64,000 bases of DNA from Breoghania sp963678585 (lineage in GTDB: Bacteria; Pseudomonadota; Alphaproteobacteria; Rhizobiales; Stappiaceae), in assembly GCA_963678585.2 (NCBI GenBank), contig CAXXGA010000002.1:1116001-1180000 (forward strand), given 5' to 3'. This document shows, in pieces, positions 53,844-62,892 of this stretch. Every line of letters starts with the position of its first letter. Positions within the stretch are counted from its first letter, which is position 1. The notes beneath the pieces are model-generated. The model worked only from the letters and a program-made list of their open reading frames with translations, was not told the origin of the DNA and did no database searches. Both the position numbers and the translations under genes were made by a program.

Positions 53844-55846
53844 CGACAGCTTTTGCAAAAGCTCTGCCGGTCATCGCCGGGGTTCTTGCCGCGGTTATCA
53901 CGCCGCCGGAACCGATCGTTCCCAGCGCGTGGGCGAAGGGGAATCTGGTTGTTCCCGATGGCCCGCGCGCCTCCGAGCGTTGGGATCCGTCGCTCACGCC
54001 CTACGTTGCGGAGATCATCGATCTTCTGGGGCCGGACAGCCCTCACAACCGGGTTGTGGTTCGGAAGTCTGCGCAGACCGGTCTGTCGGTTGCCGGTCTG
54101 GCGTGGCTGGGATCGTTGATCGACGGGGCACCGGCCAATATGGCCTATGTCCTGCCGACGGACGAAGCCCGCAACGACTTCAATTCCGAAAAGCTGACGC
54201 CGACGATCGAACACACGGCGGCACTCAACAGGAAGATTCGGAAGCAACTTTCGCGCTCCGGCGATGGCTCGACCGCCAAGAAGAAGAAGTTTCCGGGCGG
54301 AACGCTCAATCTGCTGAATGCGAATTCGGCGCCGGACCTGCGGTCGAAGACGCTGAAATATGCCGTTGCCGACGAAGTCGACGAATGGCCCGATGATCTC
54401 GAAGGGCAGGGCGACCCATGGGAACTGTTCGAAGGCCGGTTCATTTCGTTCCATGCGTCGGCAGACTGGAAGATCCTCGAAATATCGACGCCCACAATAA
54501 AGGGCGCGAGCCGGATCGATGCGGACTTCGAGGCCGGTGACCAACGCGTACTGTTCTGCACCTGCCCGCACTGCGGGGAACTCATCCAGCTTCGGTTTGA
54601 AAATCTCCGCTTCAACCAGAAGCCGCCGTATCAGGCGCACTATGTGTGTCAGGAATCCGGTTGCATCATCGAGCCGCATGAAAAACCGGCGATGCTGCGA
54701 ACCGCGAAATTCATCGCGACAAACGCGGAGGAAGGGCTCTATCCGTCGTTTCATGTCGACGCGCTGACGTCCCAGCTCACCACGTGGGACAAGGTCGCGG
54801 AAAAGTTCGTTCAAGCGAAGGGCGATCCGCGCAAGGAAAAAGCCTTCTGGAATATCTGGCTCGGCCTCGCCTACGAGATGCGGGGAGATGCCCCGGATTT
54901 CGAACGCCTGATGGAGCGCCGCGAGGACCATGCTGAAGGCGTGATCCCGCCGCGCGGGCTCTTGCTGGTTGCCGGTTGCGACGTCCAGCATACCGGCATC
55001 TGGGCAGAGGTTATCGCCTTCGCCCCGGACAAGCAGAGCTGGACGGTTGCAGCGCGCTGGCTGGAAGGTGACACGACCGATGCGCATGGAGGCGCATTTC
55101 TGCAGCTCGCCGCGCTCTATGACGAGTGGTTCCCGGATGCTTTTGGCGGACGCCGTCAACTCGATGCGATTGGTATCGATGCCGGTGATGGTGGGCGTGC
55201 AAACCAAGTCTACACGTTCGTACGGTCGCGCCCCCGCGCATATGCCCTGAAGGGCTTGCCCGGGTGGTCGACACCCGCAATCGGAACACCGTCGAAGGTT
55301 GATATTCGCATCGGCGGCAAGAAGAAGAAGCGCGGCGCAACGCTGTGGCCGGTTGGCACGTGGTCGCTCAAGGCCGAGTTCTACACGAACCTGCGCAAGG
55401 TCGGCATGTCCGGTGGGCAGGAATATGACCCTCCGGGCTATTGCCACTTCGGCGCGTTCCTGGGCGTGAACTTCTTCAAGCAGATGACGGCCGAGTATCT
55501 GACGGATGAACTCCGGCGCGGACGTCGCATGAAAGTGTGGAAGGTGAGCGGGGAAAACCACCTGCTCGACTGCCGTATCTACGGCATGGCGATGGCCGAT
55601 CACCTTGGGCTGAACCGAAAGACAGAGGCCGACTGGCTGGTGCTCGCCAAGGAGCGCGGTGTGCCGGATGAGTTGCGCAATCCAGACCTGCTGTCGCCCT
55701 TGAGCATCCGTCTGGAGGCCGCCGCGGCAACGTCTGCGGCGATGAATCCCGCTTCAGACCAGAAGGCGACAAAGCCTGCCGCCTCGCAGGCGGCGCCCGT
55801 GAAGCAAGCCAGCGCAAAGCGCCGCAACAAGTGGAAGCGTCGATGA
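53840..55846 (+). CDS. Terminase large subunit, GpA family
   Basis: The 668-aa product packages DNA into the prohead. The ATPase part starts PEPIVPSAWAKGNLVVPDGP and has VVRKSAQTGLSVAGLAWLGS (Walker-A-like) with YAVADEVDEWPDDLEGQGDP as Walker B and coupling region. A zinc-like CTCPHCGELIQL/CQESGC region lies in the middle. The nuclease part includes LLVAGCDVQHTGIWAEVIAF. Length and motifs match lambda gpA. It overlaps the portal gene by 4 nt. Confidence 0.95.
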   Translation: MTTAFAKALPVIAGVLAAVITPPEPIVPSAWAKGNLVVPDGPRASERWDPSLTPYVAEIIDLLGPDSPHNRVVVRKSAQTGLSVAGLAWLGSLIDGAPANMAYVLPTDEARNDFNSEKLTPTIEHTAALNRKIRKQLSRSGDGSTAKKKKFPGGTLNLLNANSAPDLRSKTLKYAVADEVDEWPDDLEGQGDPWELFEGRFISFHASADWKILEISTPTIKGASRIDADFEAGDQRVLFCTCPHCGELIQLRFENLRFNQKPPYQAHYVCQESGCIIEPHEKPAMLRTAKFIATNAEEGLYPSFHVDALTSQLTTWDKVAEKFVQAKGDPRKEKAFWNIWLGLAYEMRGDAPDFERLMERREDHAEGVIPPRGLLLVAGCDVQHTGIWAEVIAFAPDKQSWTVAARWLEGDTTDAHGGAFLQLAALYDEWFPDAFGGRRQLDAIGIDAGDGGRANQVYTFVRSRPRAYALKGLPGWSTPAIGTPSKVDIRIGGKKKKRGATLWPVGTWSLKAEFYTNLRKVGMSGGQEYDPPGYCHFGAFLGVNFFKQMTAEYLTDELRRGRRMKVWKVSGENHLLDCRIYGMAMADHLGLNRKTEADWLVLAKERGVPDELRNPDLLSPLSIRLEAAAATSAAMNPASDQKATKPAASQAAPVKQASAKRRNKWKRR

Positions 55847-57468
55847 CGAGTTCGGTTCCGCTGATCGGTAGAACGCGCCCGAATACATCGGGCGGCGTTG
55901 CGCCTCGCGCGACGGCGCGCTACCTGCGCGACACGAAAACCGGTGTCATTCGTGCGCGCCATGCGACGCTGTCCGACAGCCGCGATGACATCCGCCGTTC
56001 ATGGCGCCATGCGGCCGGGTTGGCACTCGACGTCATTCATAATTCCGGCCGCCTCAAGGGGATGGTTGATCAGGTATTGGCCGACACGGTCGGTGTCGAA
56101 CTGGTCCTCAATCCGCAGCCTGTCCTTTCGCACCTTGGCTACGACGACAAGGAAACTGCCGAGTTTATCCGGCTGATAAAACGGCGCTGGAAGAAATATG
56201 CATGGAACCCCGCGGAGGCTGACTTTCGCGGGAAGTTCACCTTGCCGCAGCAGGTCGATATCTCGTTGCGGTGGCATCTCGTTTATGGCGAGGTTACCGG
56301 CATTCTCGACTACATGCCCGCCCCGGTTCGCAAGCGGTATGGGCTGACGTCAGGAACCAAGCTCTGCCTCGTTCCTCCGCCGCGCCTTGTGCAGGACACG
56401 AATGAACTGAACGGGTTGTGGCAGGGCGTCTATCACGATGAGAACGGCCGGGCGACAGGATATCTTCTGGAAGAAAAGCAGAATGGTTTCCTGACCCGTC
56501 GCCGCTATCCGGCGCGCGACGATGCGGGGCGGGCTGCGTTCCTTCACGTCTTTGATCCGGTCGATGCGACGGATGTGCGCGGGATCTCGGTGATGGCGGC
56601 CAGCATCCGGAAGCACCTGCAGCACGAGACGCTTGAAGACGCGACGCTTCAGACGTCGATCATCCAGACGCTGTTTGCCGCGGTGCTCACGAGCGATGCC
56701 CCTTCCGCTGACGCCTTCGAGGCGCTGGAGGCACTGAAGGATATTTCCGGCGAGGATGGATCGAGGACCGGCACAGAATATGTGACCGAGTTCATGGATT
56801 ACCTGACTGCGAGCCTCGATCGCGCATCTGAAAGCCGACTGACGGTCGGGAGCGATCCGCAGGTCTCGCACCTGGCACCGGGTGAATCTTTCGAGTTCAA
56901 GACGCCGCAGGCACCGGGCCCGCAATATCAGCCGCTTTCAGCCAGCCTGTCCCGGGATATGGCTCGCTCGGTCGGCATCACCTACGGCGCCCTGACGATG
57001 GATCACACGGACGCGACCTATTCATCCGTCCGCATGGAGAATTCGTCGATCTGGCCGGTGGTCACGCGGCGTCGGGAGAGGATTGCCGCGTCAATCCCGC
57101 AGGCCGTCTTTGAACTCTGGCTGGAAGAGGAAATCGGAACCGGACGTATTCCGTTCAAGGGCGGCTATGAGGCGTTCGCGGCAAACCGTGACGATGTCAC
57201 CTGGGCGCAGTGGCAGGGACCGGCAAAGCCGACCGCTGACGACCTCAAGAGTTCCAAGGCATCGAGCGAACGACTGGCGAACGGCACATCATCAATCGAA
57301 ATCGAAGCGGCTGAACTGGGCCACGATCCCGATGAACTCTTCGAGATGCGGCTCAGGACGCATCGTCGGTATCTGGAGGCAGGGATGCGGAGCCCCTACG
57401 AGCGCACCACGTCCAGTTCGAATGTCGATCCGCTCGACGGAGAAGCTGCGAAGGGGGCGGTGTCGTGA
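55843..57468 (+). CDS. Portal protein, lambda gpB family
   Basis: The 541-aa portal forms the dodecameric DNA channel. Family stretches include SRDDIRRSWRHAAGLALDVI, GLWQGVYHDENGRATGYLLE and ATDVRGISVMAASIRKHLQH. LAPGESFEFKTPQAPGPQYQ and ITYGALTMDHTDATYSSVRM follow near residues 345-390. I chose ATG 55843, overlapping terL by 4 nt. The gene overlaps the gpW gene by 4 nt. Confidence 0.95.
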   Translation: MTSSVPLIGRTRPNTSGGVAPRATARYLRDTKTGVIRARHATLSDSRDDIRRSWRHAAGLALDVIHNSGRLKGMVDQVLADTVGVELVLNPQPVLSHLGYDDKETAEFIRLIKRRWKKYAWNPAEADFRGKFTLPQQVDISLRWHLVYGEVTGILDYMPAPVRKRYGLTSGTKLCLVPPPRLVQDTNELNGLWQGVYHDENGRATGYLLEEKQNGFLTRRRYPARDDAGRAAFLHVFDPVDATDVRGISVMAASIRKHLQHETLEDATLQTSIIQTLFAAVLTSDAPSADAFEALEALKDISGEDGSRTGTEYVTEFMDYLTASLDRASESRLTVGSDPQVSHLAPGESFEFKTPQAPGPQYQPLSASLSRDMARSVGITYGALTMDHTDATYSSVRMENSSIWPVVTRRRERIAASIPQAVFELWLEEEIGTGRIPFKGGYEAFAANRDDVTWAQWQGPAKPTADDLKSSKASSERLANGTSSIEIEAAELGHDPDELFEMRLRTHRRYLEAGMRSPYERTTSSSNVDPLDGEAAKGAVS

Positions 57469-57728
57469 CCGAGATCAGGATCCAAGGTCAGATCATCGAC
57501 ACAAGCGACCCGTGTGCGGTCGCTCAGAAATTGCAGGCAATCCGCCTCACGATCATTGCCGGAGGGCAAGCCGAGCGCGTTCGCTTCGGTGAAGAGGAAG
57601 TGACCTATTCAAGCGCGAACATCGCGTTGCTCGAACGCGAAATCGCCAAGTTCGAGAATGCCTGCGTCTTGAAGAACGGCGGCGTTCCGAAGCGTCGCAG
57701 ATATGCCCGCCGGTTCCGGTTCGGCTAA
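57465..57728 (+). CDS. Head-tail joining protein gpW-like
   Basis: The 87-aa product (GTG start, GTGA overlap with the portal stop) has an alpha/beta fold consistent with the gpW family: LQAIRLTIIAGGQAERVRFG, EEEVTYSSANIALLEREIAK and a basic tail RRRYARRFRFG. In lambda gpW lies between terminase and portal and stabilises the filled head; here it follows the portal. Confidence 0.8.
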   Translation: MTEIRIQGQIIDTSDPCAVAQKLQAIRLTIIAGGQAERVRFGEEEVTYSSANIALLEREIAKFENACVLKNGGVPKRRRYARRFRFG

Positions 57729-57741
57729 GGAGCATCAACAT

Positions 57742-58818
57742 ATGCCTGTGAAAAATGCAGACGGCGAACTCCTGCTTTACGGGTTCGTTGGCGAGACCTA
57801 TTGGGGCGACGGCTTCACGGCGCTGGAAGTGCAGGAAGCCCTGACGGAACACGGGCGGTCCAACGATGTGACCATCCGCGTGAATTCCGGCGGCGGGTAC
57901 GTCGATGACGGGATCGCGATTTTCAACGCCCTGACGGCTCACAAGGGCCGCGTGACCATCTTTGTCGATGCAATCGCCGCCTCGGCTGCCTCCGTCATCG
58001 CGATGGCGGGCGACGAGATCGTGATGCGTACCGGTTCGATGATGATGATCCACGACCCGTCCGGCTTTGCCTTCGGTACTGCGGAAGATCACGAGAAGTC
58101 GAGCGAACTGCTCGACAAGCAGGCCGACGAGATGGCCGGCATCTATGCCGACCGGAGCGGGCAGGATGCCGAAAGCGTGCGCGCGGCGATGAAGGAAACG
58201 ACCTGGATGACGGGCGAAGAGGCCGTCGATCTCGGTTACGCCGACCGCACCGATACGGCGCGGTCGAAGTCGGCCGCCGCATTCGATTACAGCCTGTTCG
58301 CAGGTGCTCCCGAAAAACTCGTCGCGCTCGCGACGCGAAAGGGTTGGTCGTTTGAAAAGCACGGCCAGCATCAGGCGGCGACCGCCGCAACACCCCGTCA
58401 GAGCAAGGAGATTTCCATGGCTGACAAGAAGCCGGCGGCTGACAACAACACCGCCACCACCGACACCGCGAAGGCTGAAGGCGCGTCCGAGGCCAAGGCC
58501 CGGATCAAGGCGATCATGACGTCTCCCGAAGCCGTCGGCCGCGAGGGGCTGGCCCAGCACCTCGCCTATGACACCGAGACGAGCGCCGATGACGCGGAAA
58601 AGGTTCTGGCCGCCGCGCCGAAATCTTCCGCCGATGCGTCGCCGCCGGAGCCCGCGGATACGCCGGAAAAGTACGAGAACAATCGGCTCGCGGCGGCCTC
58701 GCAGGCATCTCCTGAACAGGGCCGGAACGTTTCGCAGGATGGCGGCGGAAGCCAGCGGAAGCTGCTTCGCCCCTCCGCAATTTACGATGCGCGCCGCAAG
58801 GCGCTGAAGGAGGGCTGA
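57742..58818 (+). CDS. Head maturation protease, ClpP/S49-like, with scaffold domain
   Basis: The 358-aa product starts MPVKNADGELLLYGF after AAGGAG. The protease domain (residues 1-180) has VNSGGGYVDDGIAIFNAL, AIAASAASVIAMAGDE (nucleophile Ser region) and MMMIHDPSGFAFG. The C-terminal third is low-complexity, charged and scaffold-like (SEAKARIKAIMTSPEAVGRE ... RRKALKEG). An internal ribosome-binding site and ATG at 58417 would make this part as a separate protein, as lambda C does for Nu3. Confidence 0.93.
   Translation: MPVKNADGELLLYGFVGETYWGDGFTALEVQEALTEHGRSNDVTIRVNSGGGYVDDGIAIFNALTAHKGRVTIFVDAIAASAASVIAMAGDEIVMRTGSMMMIHDPSGFAFGTAEDHEKSSELLDKQADEMAGIYADRSGQDAESVRAAMKETTWMTGEEAVDLGYADRTDTARSKSAAAFDYSLFAGAPEKLVALATRKGWSFEKHGQHQAATAATPRQSKEISMADKKPAADNNTATTDTAKAEGASEAKARIKAIMTSPEAVGREGLAQHLAYDTETSADDAEKVLAAAPKSSADASPPEPADTPEKYENNRLAAASQASPEQGRNVSQDGGGSQRKLLRPSAIYDARRKALKEG
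58417..58818 (+). CDS. Nested scaffold protein (Nu3-like), in-frame internal start
   Basis: ATG 58417 is in frame with the protease gene and preceded by AAGGAG (58405-58410) at 6-nt spacing, an ideal ribosome-binding site. The product would be 133 aa, starting MADKKPAADNNTATTDTAKA, acidic, Ala-rich and helical, typical of capsid scaffolds. The arrangement parallels the lambda C/Nu3 nested pair. It is inferred, not demonstrated. Confidence 0.72.
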   Translation: MADKKPAADNNTATTDTAKAEGASEAKARIKAIMTSPEAVGREGLAQHLAYDTETSADDAEKVLAAAPKSSADASPPEPADTPEKYENNRLAAASQASPEQGRNVSQDGGGSQRKLLRPSAIYDARRKALKEG

Positions 58819-58822
58819 TCTG

Positions 58823-59203
58823 ATGGAAAGCAAGACCGAAATGGCCCGCAACCTCGCCTATCTGCTGAGCGAGGCCAATGGCAGTCGTTCGCGCGACATC
58901 GTCACCATCGCTTCGGGGGAAGGTGTGCTGGAGGCCGGCACTGTCCTCGGCAAGGTTACGGCATCGGAAAAACATGTCGTCTCGCCGGATGCGGAAGTCG
59001 TCGGAAAGGAAGGCGCGGAGACCGCGACCGTGATCCTCGCCTATGGCGTCGATGCGACCGAGGCGGATGTCCCGGCCGTGGTGACCTCCGGCGATGCCGA
59101 GGTCAAGGCGCCGATGCTGATCTATCACTCGTCGGTCGACGCCGACGCCAAGGTAAACGCCAAGAAGGAACAGCTTCTCGCTGTCGGCATCAAGGCGCGC
59201 TAA
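58823..59203 (+). CDS. Head decoration protein, gpD family
   Basis: The 126-aa product has the gpD fold: SRDIVTIASGEGVLEAGTVL, GKVTASEKHVVS, AYGVDATEADVPAVVTSGD and APMLIYHSSVDADAK. Trimers would sit on the expanded capsid and stabilise it. It lies 4 bp after the protease/scaffold gene and just before the major capsid gene, as in lambda. Confidence 0.92.
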   Translation: MESKTEMARNLAYLLSEANGSRSRDIVTIASGEGVLEAGTVLGKVTASEKHVVSPDAEVVGKEGAETATVILAYGVDATEADVPAVVTSGDAEVKAPMLIYHSSVDADAKVNAKKEQLLAVGIKAR

Positions 59204-59215
59204 GGAGCAAGAGAC

Positions 59216-60235
59216 ATGCCTGAAGTTGATATCTGGAATGGCGATGGCTTCACGATGGGAAGCCTTACCGCCGCAGTCAATTCCGAACCCCACCGTCCCG
59301 GCCAGATCTCTGCGACCGGGATTTTCGAAGAAGACGGCGTCTCCACGACGCGCGTTTCCATCGAACTCCGCGATGGCAAACTCTCGCTGGTCGAGCCGTC
59401 GGAACGCGGTGGACCCGGTGAAACCGTCGATGATGAAAAGCGCCGCAAGATCCCGTTCGAGGTTCCGCATTACCAGCGCGATGACTCCGTCAAGGCCGAT
59501 GAAGTGCAGGACATCGTGCGTTTCGGCAGTTCGACCGAACTGGAGACGCTGCAGGATCGCGTGGAGCGGAAGGGCATGCGTCACGCCCGCGACCTGACCA
59601 TGACGCTGGAACACCAGCGTGTCGGCGCGGTCAAGGGCATCATCACGTCGAAATCCGGCGGGGTTCTGGAAGACCTCTACAGCCGGTTCGGGATTGCGGT
59701 TCCGGCCGCGGTCAGCCTGGAATTGGATGTCGAGGCCACGGCGGTTTCCAACCTCTGGCAGGACGTCGTCTATTCGATCGAGGACGATCTCGACGAACCC
59801 TATGACGGACTGCACGCCTTCACTGGCCGCGACTTCCACAAGGCGTTGTGGACGCACAAGTCGGTTCGCGAGACCTTCATGTACAATTCGGGCGCGACCG
59901 TTCTGCGTCAGGATGTGCCGGACGTATTCGAATGGGGTGGCGCGACCTGGGAACGCTACAAGACCGGTGCCAAGGCCACGAGCGACCTCGGGGCGTCCTA
60001 CATTGCTCCTGCTGAAGCTCGCATTGTTCCCACCGGCGTGCCGGAACTCTTCATCACGCGGTTTGCGCCGCCGGACTATGAAGACACGGTCAACGAACTG
60101 CCCCCGCTCGGCGTGCCGTTCTACATGCACCAGTACCGCATGCCCAACGGCAAGGGACGGCATATCGAAGTGCAGATGAATGCCGTCTCGCTCTGCAGCC
60201 GCCCGCAGGTGCTGCGCAAGCTCACGCTGACGTGA
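59216..60235 (+). CDS. Major capsid protein, gpE family
   Basis: The 339-aa product forms the icosahedral shell with the HK97-type fold of the lambda gpE family. Family-like stretches are RKIPFEVPHYQRDDSVKADE, MTLEHQRVGAVKGIITSKSG and FTGRDFHKALWTHKSVRETF. The C-terminus has LPPLGVPFYMHQYRMPNGKG and LCSRPQVLRKLTLT. A ribosome-binding site (AAGGAG) precedes ATG 59216. Confidence 0.95.
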   Translation: MPEVDIWNGDGFTMGSLTAAVNSEPHRPGQISATGIFEEDGVSTTRVSIELRDGKLSLVEPSERGGPGETVDDEKRRKIPFEVPHYQRDDSVKADEVQDIVRFGSSTELETLQDRVERKGMRHARDLTMTLEHQRVGAVKGIITSKSGGVLEDLYSRFGIAVPAAVSLELDVEATAVSNLWQDVVYSIEDDLDEPYDGLHAFTGRDFHKALWTHKSVRETFMYNSGATVLRQDVPDVFEWGGATWERYKTGAKATSDLGASYIAPAEARIVPTGVPELFITRFAPPDYEDTVNELPPLGVPFYMHQYRMPNGKGRHIEVQMNAVSLCSRPQVLRKLTLT

Positions 60236-60246
60236 CGGGGGCGGTG

Positions 60247-60609
60247 ATGGCATCTGTCAAGAAAATCGCGATCAGTTCTCCGCGCGGGCTGATCATCCCG
60301 AAATCCGTGCTTGGTGCGGAAGAGGATCTGAAGGTGGGGCCTCATGAGCCTGTCTCCGTTCCGGAGGCATATGGCCAGAGCCTGATCGATGACCGCTTTG
60401 CGGAAAAGTATTCCGCATCTTCGAAGAAGGCTCAGTCCGGCAAGCCGGATAGTGTCTCCGGTAAGAAGGCGCAGTCCGACAAGTCGGATGGCGGCGATGC
60501 AAAGGGGGGAGATGAAAAGCCCCCCGAGGCGTTGCCGCTCGTCAAAGCCGCCGCGCAGGCATCGCCGGAGGGCGCGTCCTCTGATGCGGGCGCGGGGCCT
60601 TCTGAGTGA
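60247..60609 (+). CDS. Hypothetical head-region protein
   Basis: The 120-aa product from ATG 60247 starts MASVKKIAISSPRGLIIPKS. Residues 1-55 look folded; the rest is disordered and Lys/Ser/Ala-rich with a short internal repeat (KKAQSGKPD, KKAQSDKSD). It occupies the place of lambda FI between capsid and head-tail joining genes; similarity is positional only. The stop overlaps the next start by 4 nt. Confidence 0.65.
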   Translation: MASVKKIAISSPRGLIIPKSVLGAEEDLKVGPHEPVSVPEAYGQSLIDDRFAEKYSASSKKAQSGKPDSVSGKKAQSDKSDGGDAKGGDEKPPEALPLVKAAAQASPEGASSDAGAGPSE

Positions 60610-61001
60610 CCGGGCCCTGGAAGAACCACCTGGCGGGTCTCCGCCAGGTGGTGGACGCCAATCTCGGTGAGCGGTTCAAAGTCGAGCCCATGCTGACGGG
60701 GCAATATGGGTCTGGTCCGGATCCGGCCCGGCCTGTATTCGACATCGAGCAGGCGCACCTGCGCGTTGCCGGTGGGCAGGACGATCTTGGTGGGATCGGC
60801 TCGCGCTCCTGGTCAACGCTTCTGGCGGGTGGCGAGGCGGAAATTCACATCGATCCCGAAATTTACCCGTCTGCGACCTCCCTTCGAAAGGGCGATCAGA
60901 TCACCGCGCTCAATCGTGCCGGTGAACCGCGGTTCGAAGTCTCGCGCCTGGATCGCGACCAGAAGAGCCGACTGGTGATTCAGTTGAGTTTGAAATCATG
61001 A
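60606..61001 (+). CDS. Head-tail joining protein, FII-like
   Basis: The 131-aa product starts MTGPWKNHLAGLRQVVDANL. Its beta-rich body includes FDIEQAHLRVAGGQDDLGGI and ATSLRKGDQITALNRAG, followed by FEVSRLDRDQKSRLVIQLSL, resembling phage head-tail stoppers. It overlaps the following gene by 4 nt. Confidence 0.7.
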   Translation: MTGPWKNHLAGLRQVVDANLGERFKVEPMLTGQYGSGPDPARPVFDIEQAHLRVAGGQDDLGGIGSRSWSTLLAGGEAEIHIDPEIYPSATSLRKGDQITALNRAGEPRFEVSRLDRDQKSRLVIQLSLKS

Positions 61002-61759
61002 GCCTCGTCAATCTCCTGCTCCGCCTGTCGACGGTGAAGGCGCTGTCCGGTGCAACGTGGGCAGGCGATGCGGTGCGCGACAGCGAGATTGCGCCAATCG
61101 ACACCACGGCCGCACAGGAAAAGCAGCCGTTCATTTCGGTTTATGTCGATGAAGGCAGGTCCATGCCCAAGGGATGTGATCTGCTCGCAGGCAGCTCCGA
61201 TATCGCGCTGGTGCTGGAATTCGGCATCACTGCGCAAATGGCGATACGCGATGAGGCGGGCAACGAGGTCACCGAACACGGGATGCCGGTGACCGATGCG
61301 GGTTTGGAATTGACGCTCGATGTCCTGCACCGTCAGGCATTCGCGGCTCTGATGAACCCGGATAATGCATGGGCGGACCTGTGGCGGTCCATCGTCGCCA
61401 AAGTCAACTCGGTCGATGTTTTGAGAGGGGCAAGTGCTGACGGGGGACCGCGCTTCGCGGGGCGTCAAGTCAAGATCCAGTGCCAGACGCTGCGCGACCC
61501 GGCGGTCGGCACGACGCTTTCGGGGATCTGGCCGACCGCCCTTTCGCTGATTGGTGACGATCCTGAGATTTCGTTTCTTGCGCCGCTGATCAACGATCTC
61601 GTCGCAGGCGACATGCCCGCATGGAAGGTTGTGCAGGCCCAGCGAGGGCTATCGCGCGCCGAGGCCGATGCACTGAATGTGACGCCGCCTGATGGCGCAG
61701 AAGGTGGTGTGGCGACCTTCAGCGAATTGACGATCTCCGACCCGACGCCGGGGCTGTGA
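60998..61759 (+). CDS. Tail-associated phage protein, unknown function
   Basis: The 253-aa product starts MSLVNLLLRLSTVKALSGAT. Stretches such as SDIALVLEFGITAQMAIRDE and LELTLDVLHRQAFAALM suggest a tail terminator or completion role by position, between FII-like and gpV genes. I recognise no specific family. It overlaps gpV by 4 nt. Confidence 0.7.
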   Translation: MSLVNLLLRLSTVKALSGATWAGDAVRDSEIAPIDTTAAQEKQPFISVYVDEGRSMPKGCDLLAGSSDIALVLEFGITAQMAIRDEAGNEVTEHGMPVTDAGLELTLDVLHRQAFAALMNPDNAWADLWRSIVAKVNSVDVLRGASADGGPRFAGRQVKIQCQTLRDPAVGTTLSGIWPTALSLIGDDPEISFLAPLINDLVAGDMPAWKVVQAQRGLSRAEADALNVTPPDGAEGGVATFSELTISDPTPGL

Positions 61760-62310
61760 TCATGGATCTCACCGACTTCATGACGGACGTCTATCAGCGC
61801 CTCGCTGAGCTGGAACGCCGCGCACGCAACCGCAAGCGGACAGGTACGGTCAGCGAGGTCGATCACAAGAAGGGATTGGCCCGCGTAAAGATCTCCGAGC
61901 CCGGGGCAGTTCCGTATATCGGCCCCTGGATGCCGTGGAAGGAGATCGCTGCCGGGGACATCAAGACCCATATTCCGCCGTCTGTCGGTCAGCAGGTGAC
62001 CGTCGTTTCGGAAAGCGGAGACCTGACAGACGGCGAGATTGACATGTCGATCCCGTCCACCGCGAATGCGCGCCCTCACGATGGGCCCGAGGCTGTCATG
62101 ACGAAGGGCAGTGTTCGGATCGAGGTGTCGGATGATAGGGCGAAGGTCAAAGCGCCGAAGGTTCTCGTGGAATCCGATGACGTGAGACTAGGTGCAGACG
62201 GCGGGGAGAGGGTCGCTCGGGTCGGGGACAGGGTCCATGTGACCTTCGGCTCATCGGCCGGGTTGCATCCCATCGTGGAAGGCTCATCAAAAGTTTTTAG
62301 CGCAGATTAG
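61756..62310 (+). CDS. Baseplate assembly protein V (spike), gpV family
   Basis: The 184-aa product has the P2 gpV-like OB-fold (KRTGTVSEVDHKKGLARVKI, PGAVPYIGPWMPWKEIAAGD, PPSVGQQVTVVSESGDLTDG) and a beta-helical C-terminus (VRIEVSDDRAKVKAPKVLVE). The trimer punctures the outer membrane at the tip of a contractile tail. The start is GTG 61756 or ATG 61762. It marks the change from lambda-like to P2-like genes. Confidence 0.9.
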   Translation: MIMDLTDFMTDVYQRLAELERRARNRKRTGTVSEVDHKKGLARVKISEPGAVPYIGPWMPWKEIAAGDIKTHIPPSVGQQVTVVSESGDLTDGEIDMSIPSTANARPHDGPEAVMTKGSVRIEVSDDRAKVKAPKVLVESDDVRLGADGGERVARVGDRVHVTFGSSAGLHPIVEGSSKVFSAD

Positions 62311-62322
62311 AAGGATCTGAGA

Positions 62323-62514
62323 ATGGGTGGTGAACAGTATGAGGTCGCGATTGCGGGCTTCTTTTCCGGCAAGTGGATGGATGTTGGCGAGCCGCTGACG
62401 TTGACGCCGCGCGAGGCGAAGTATCTCAAGATCGACGGGAAGATCCGTCCGGTGGCGAAGGCGAAGGCCAAGCCCACGAGGTCGAGTTCGGCAGCGTCCG
62501 AATCCAAGGATTAA
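62323..62514 (+). CDS. Small phage protein between baseplate genes
   Basis: The 63-aa product starts MGGEQYEVAIAGFFSGKWMD and has a folded-looking first half (TLTPREAKYLKIDGKIRPV) and a Lys/Ala/Ser-rich tail. It lies between gpV and gpW/gp25 genes. Function is unknown. Confidence 0.65.
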   Translation: MGGEQYEVAIAGFFSGKWMDVGEPLTLTPREAKYLKIDGKIRPVAKAKAKPTRSSSAASESKD

Positions 62515-62517
62515 GCC

Positions 62518-62892
62518 TTGGCCTCCTCAAGTGGCGTCAGCGCGGCGACGGGAAATGTTCTGGAGGGCTGGTCGCATGTCGAACAGTCCGTCGGGAAGAT
62601 CCTGACAACGCGGATCGGTTCGCGTGTCATGCGTCGTGATTTCGGGTCTGATATCCCGAACCTTGTTGATGCTCCGATGAATGAGCGGGTCGTGCTCGCG
62701 GTGTTTGTTGCCGCGGCTGTGGCTCTTGATCGGTGGGAGCCTCGCTTTGCTCTGCGGTCTGTTGGTATTGCGGAGGCGGGGGCCGGCGGGTCGATATCTC
62801 TGGTCCTGTCCGGAGTGTACTACCCGCGCGGTCATCTTGGTGATTTCTCGATCGAAGAGGACGCGCGTACGCGCGTGATTGTCCGCTCATGA
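62518..62892 (+). CDS. Baseplate wedge protein, gpW/gp25 family
   Basis: The 124-aa product (TTG start) has the gp25-like fold: ILTTRIGSRVMRRDFGSDIP, NLVDAPMNERVVLAVFVAAA, DRWEPRFALRSVGIAEAG and LVLSGVYYPRGHLGDFSIEE. It is part of the baseplate wedge of contractile tails. The stop overlaps the gpJ start by 4 nt. Confidence 0.9.
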   Translation: MASSSGVSAATGNVLEGWSHVEQSVGKILTTRIGSRVMRRDFGSDIPNLVDAPMNERVVLAVFVAAAVALDRWEPRFALRSVGIAEAGAGGSISLVLSGVYYPRGHLGDFSIEEDARTRVIVRS

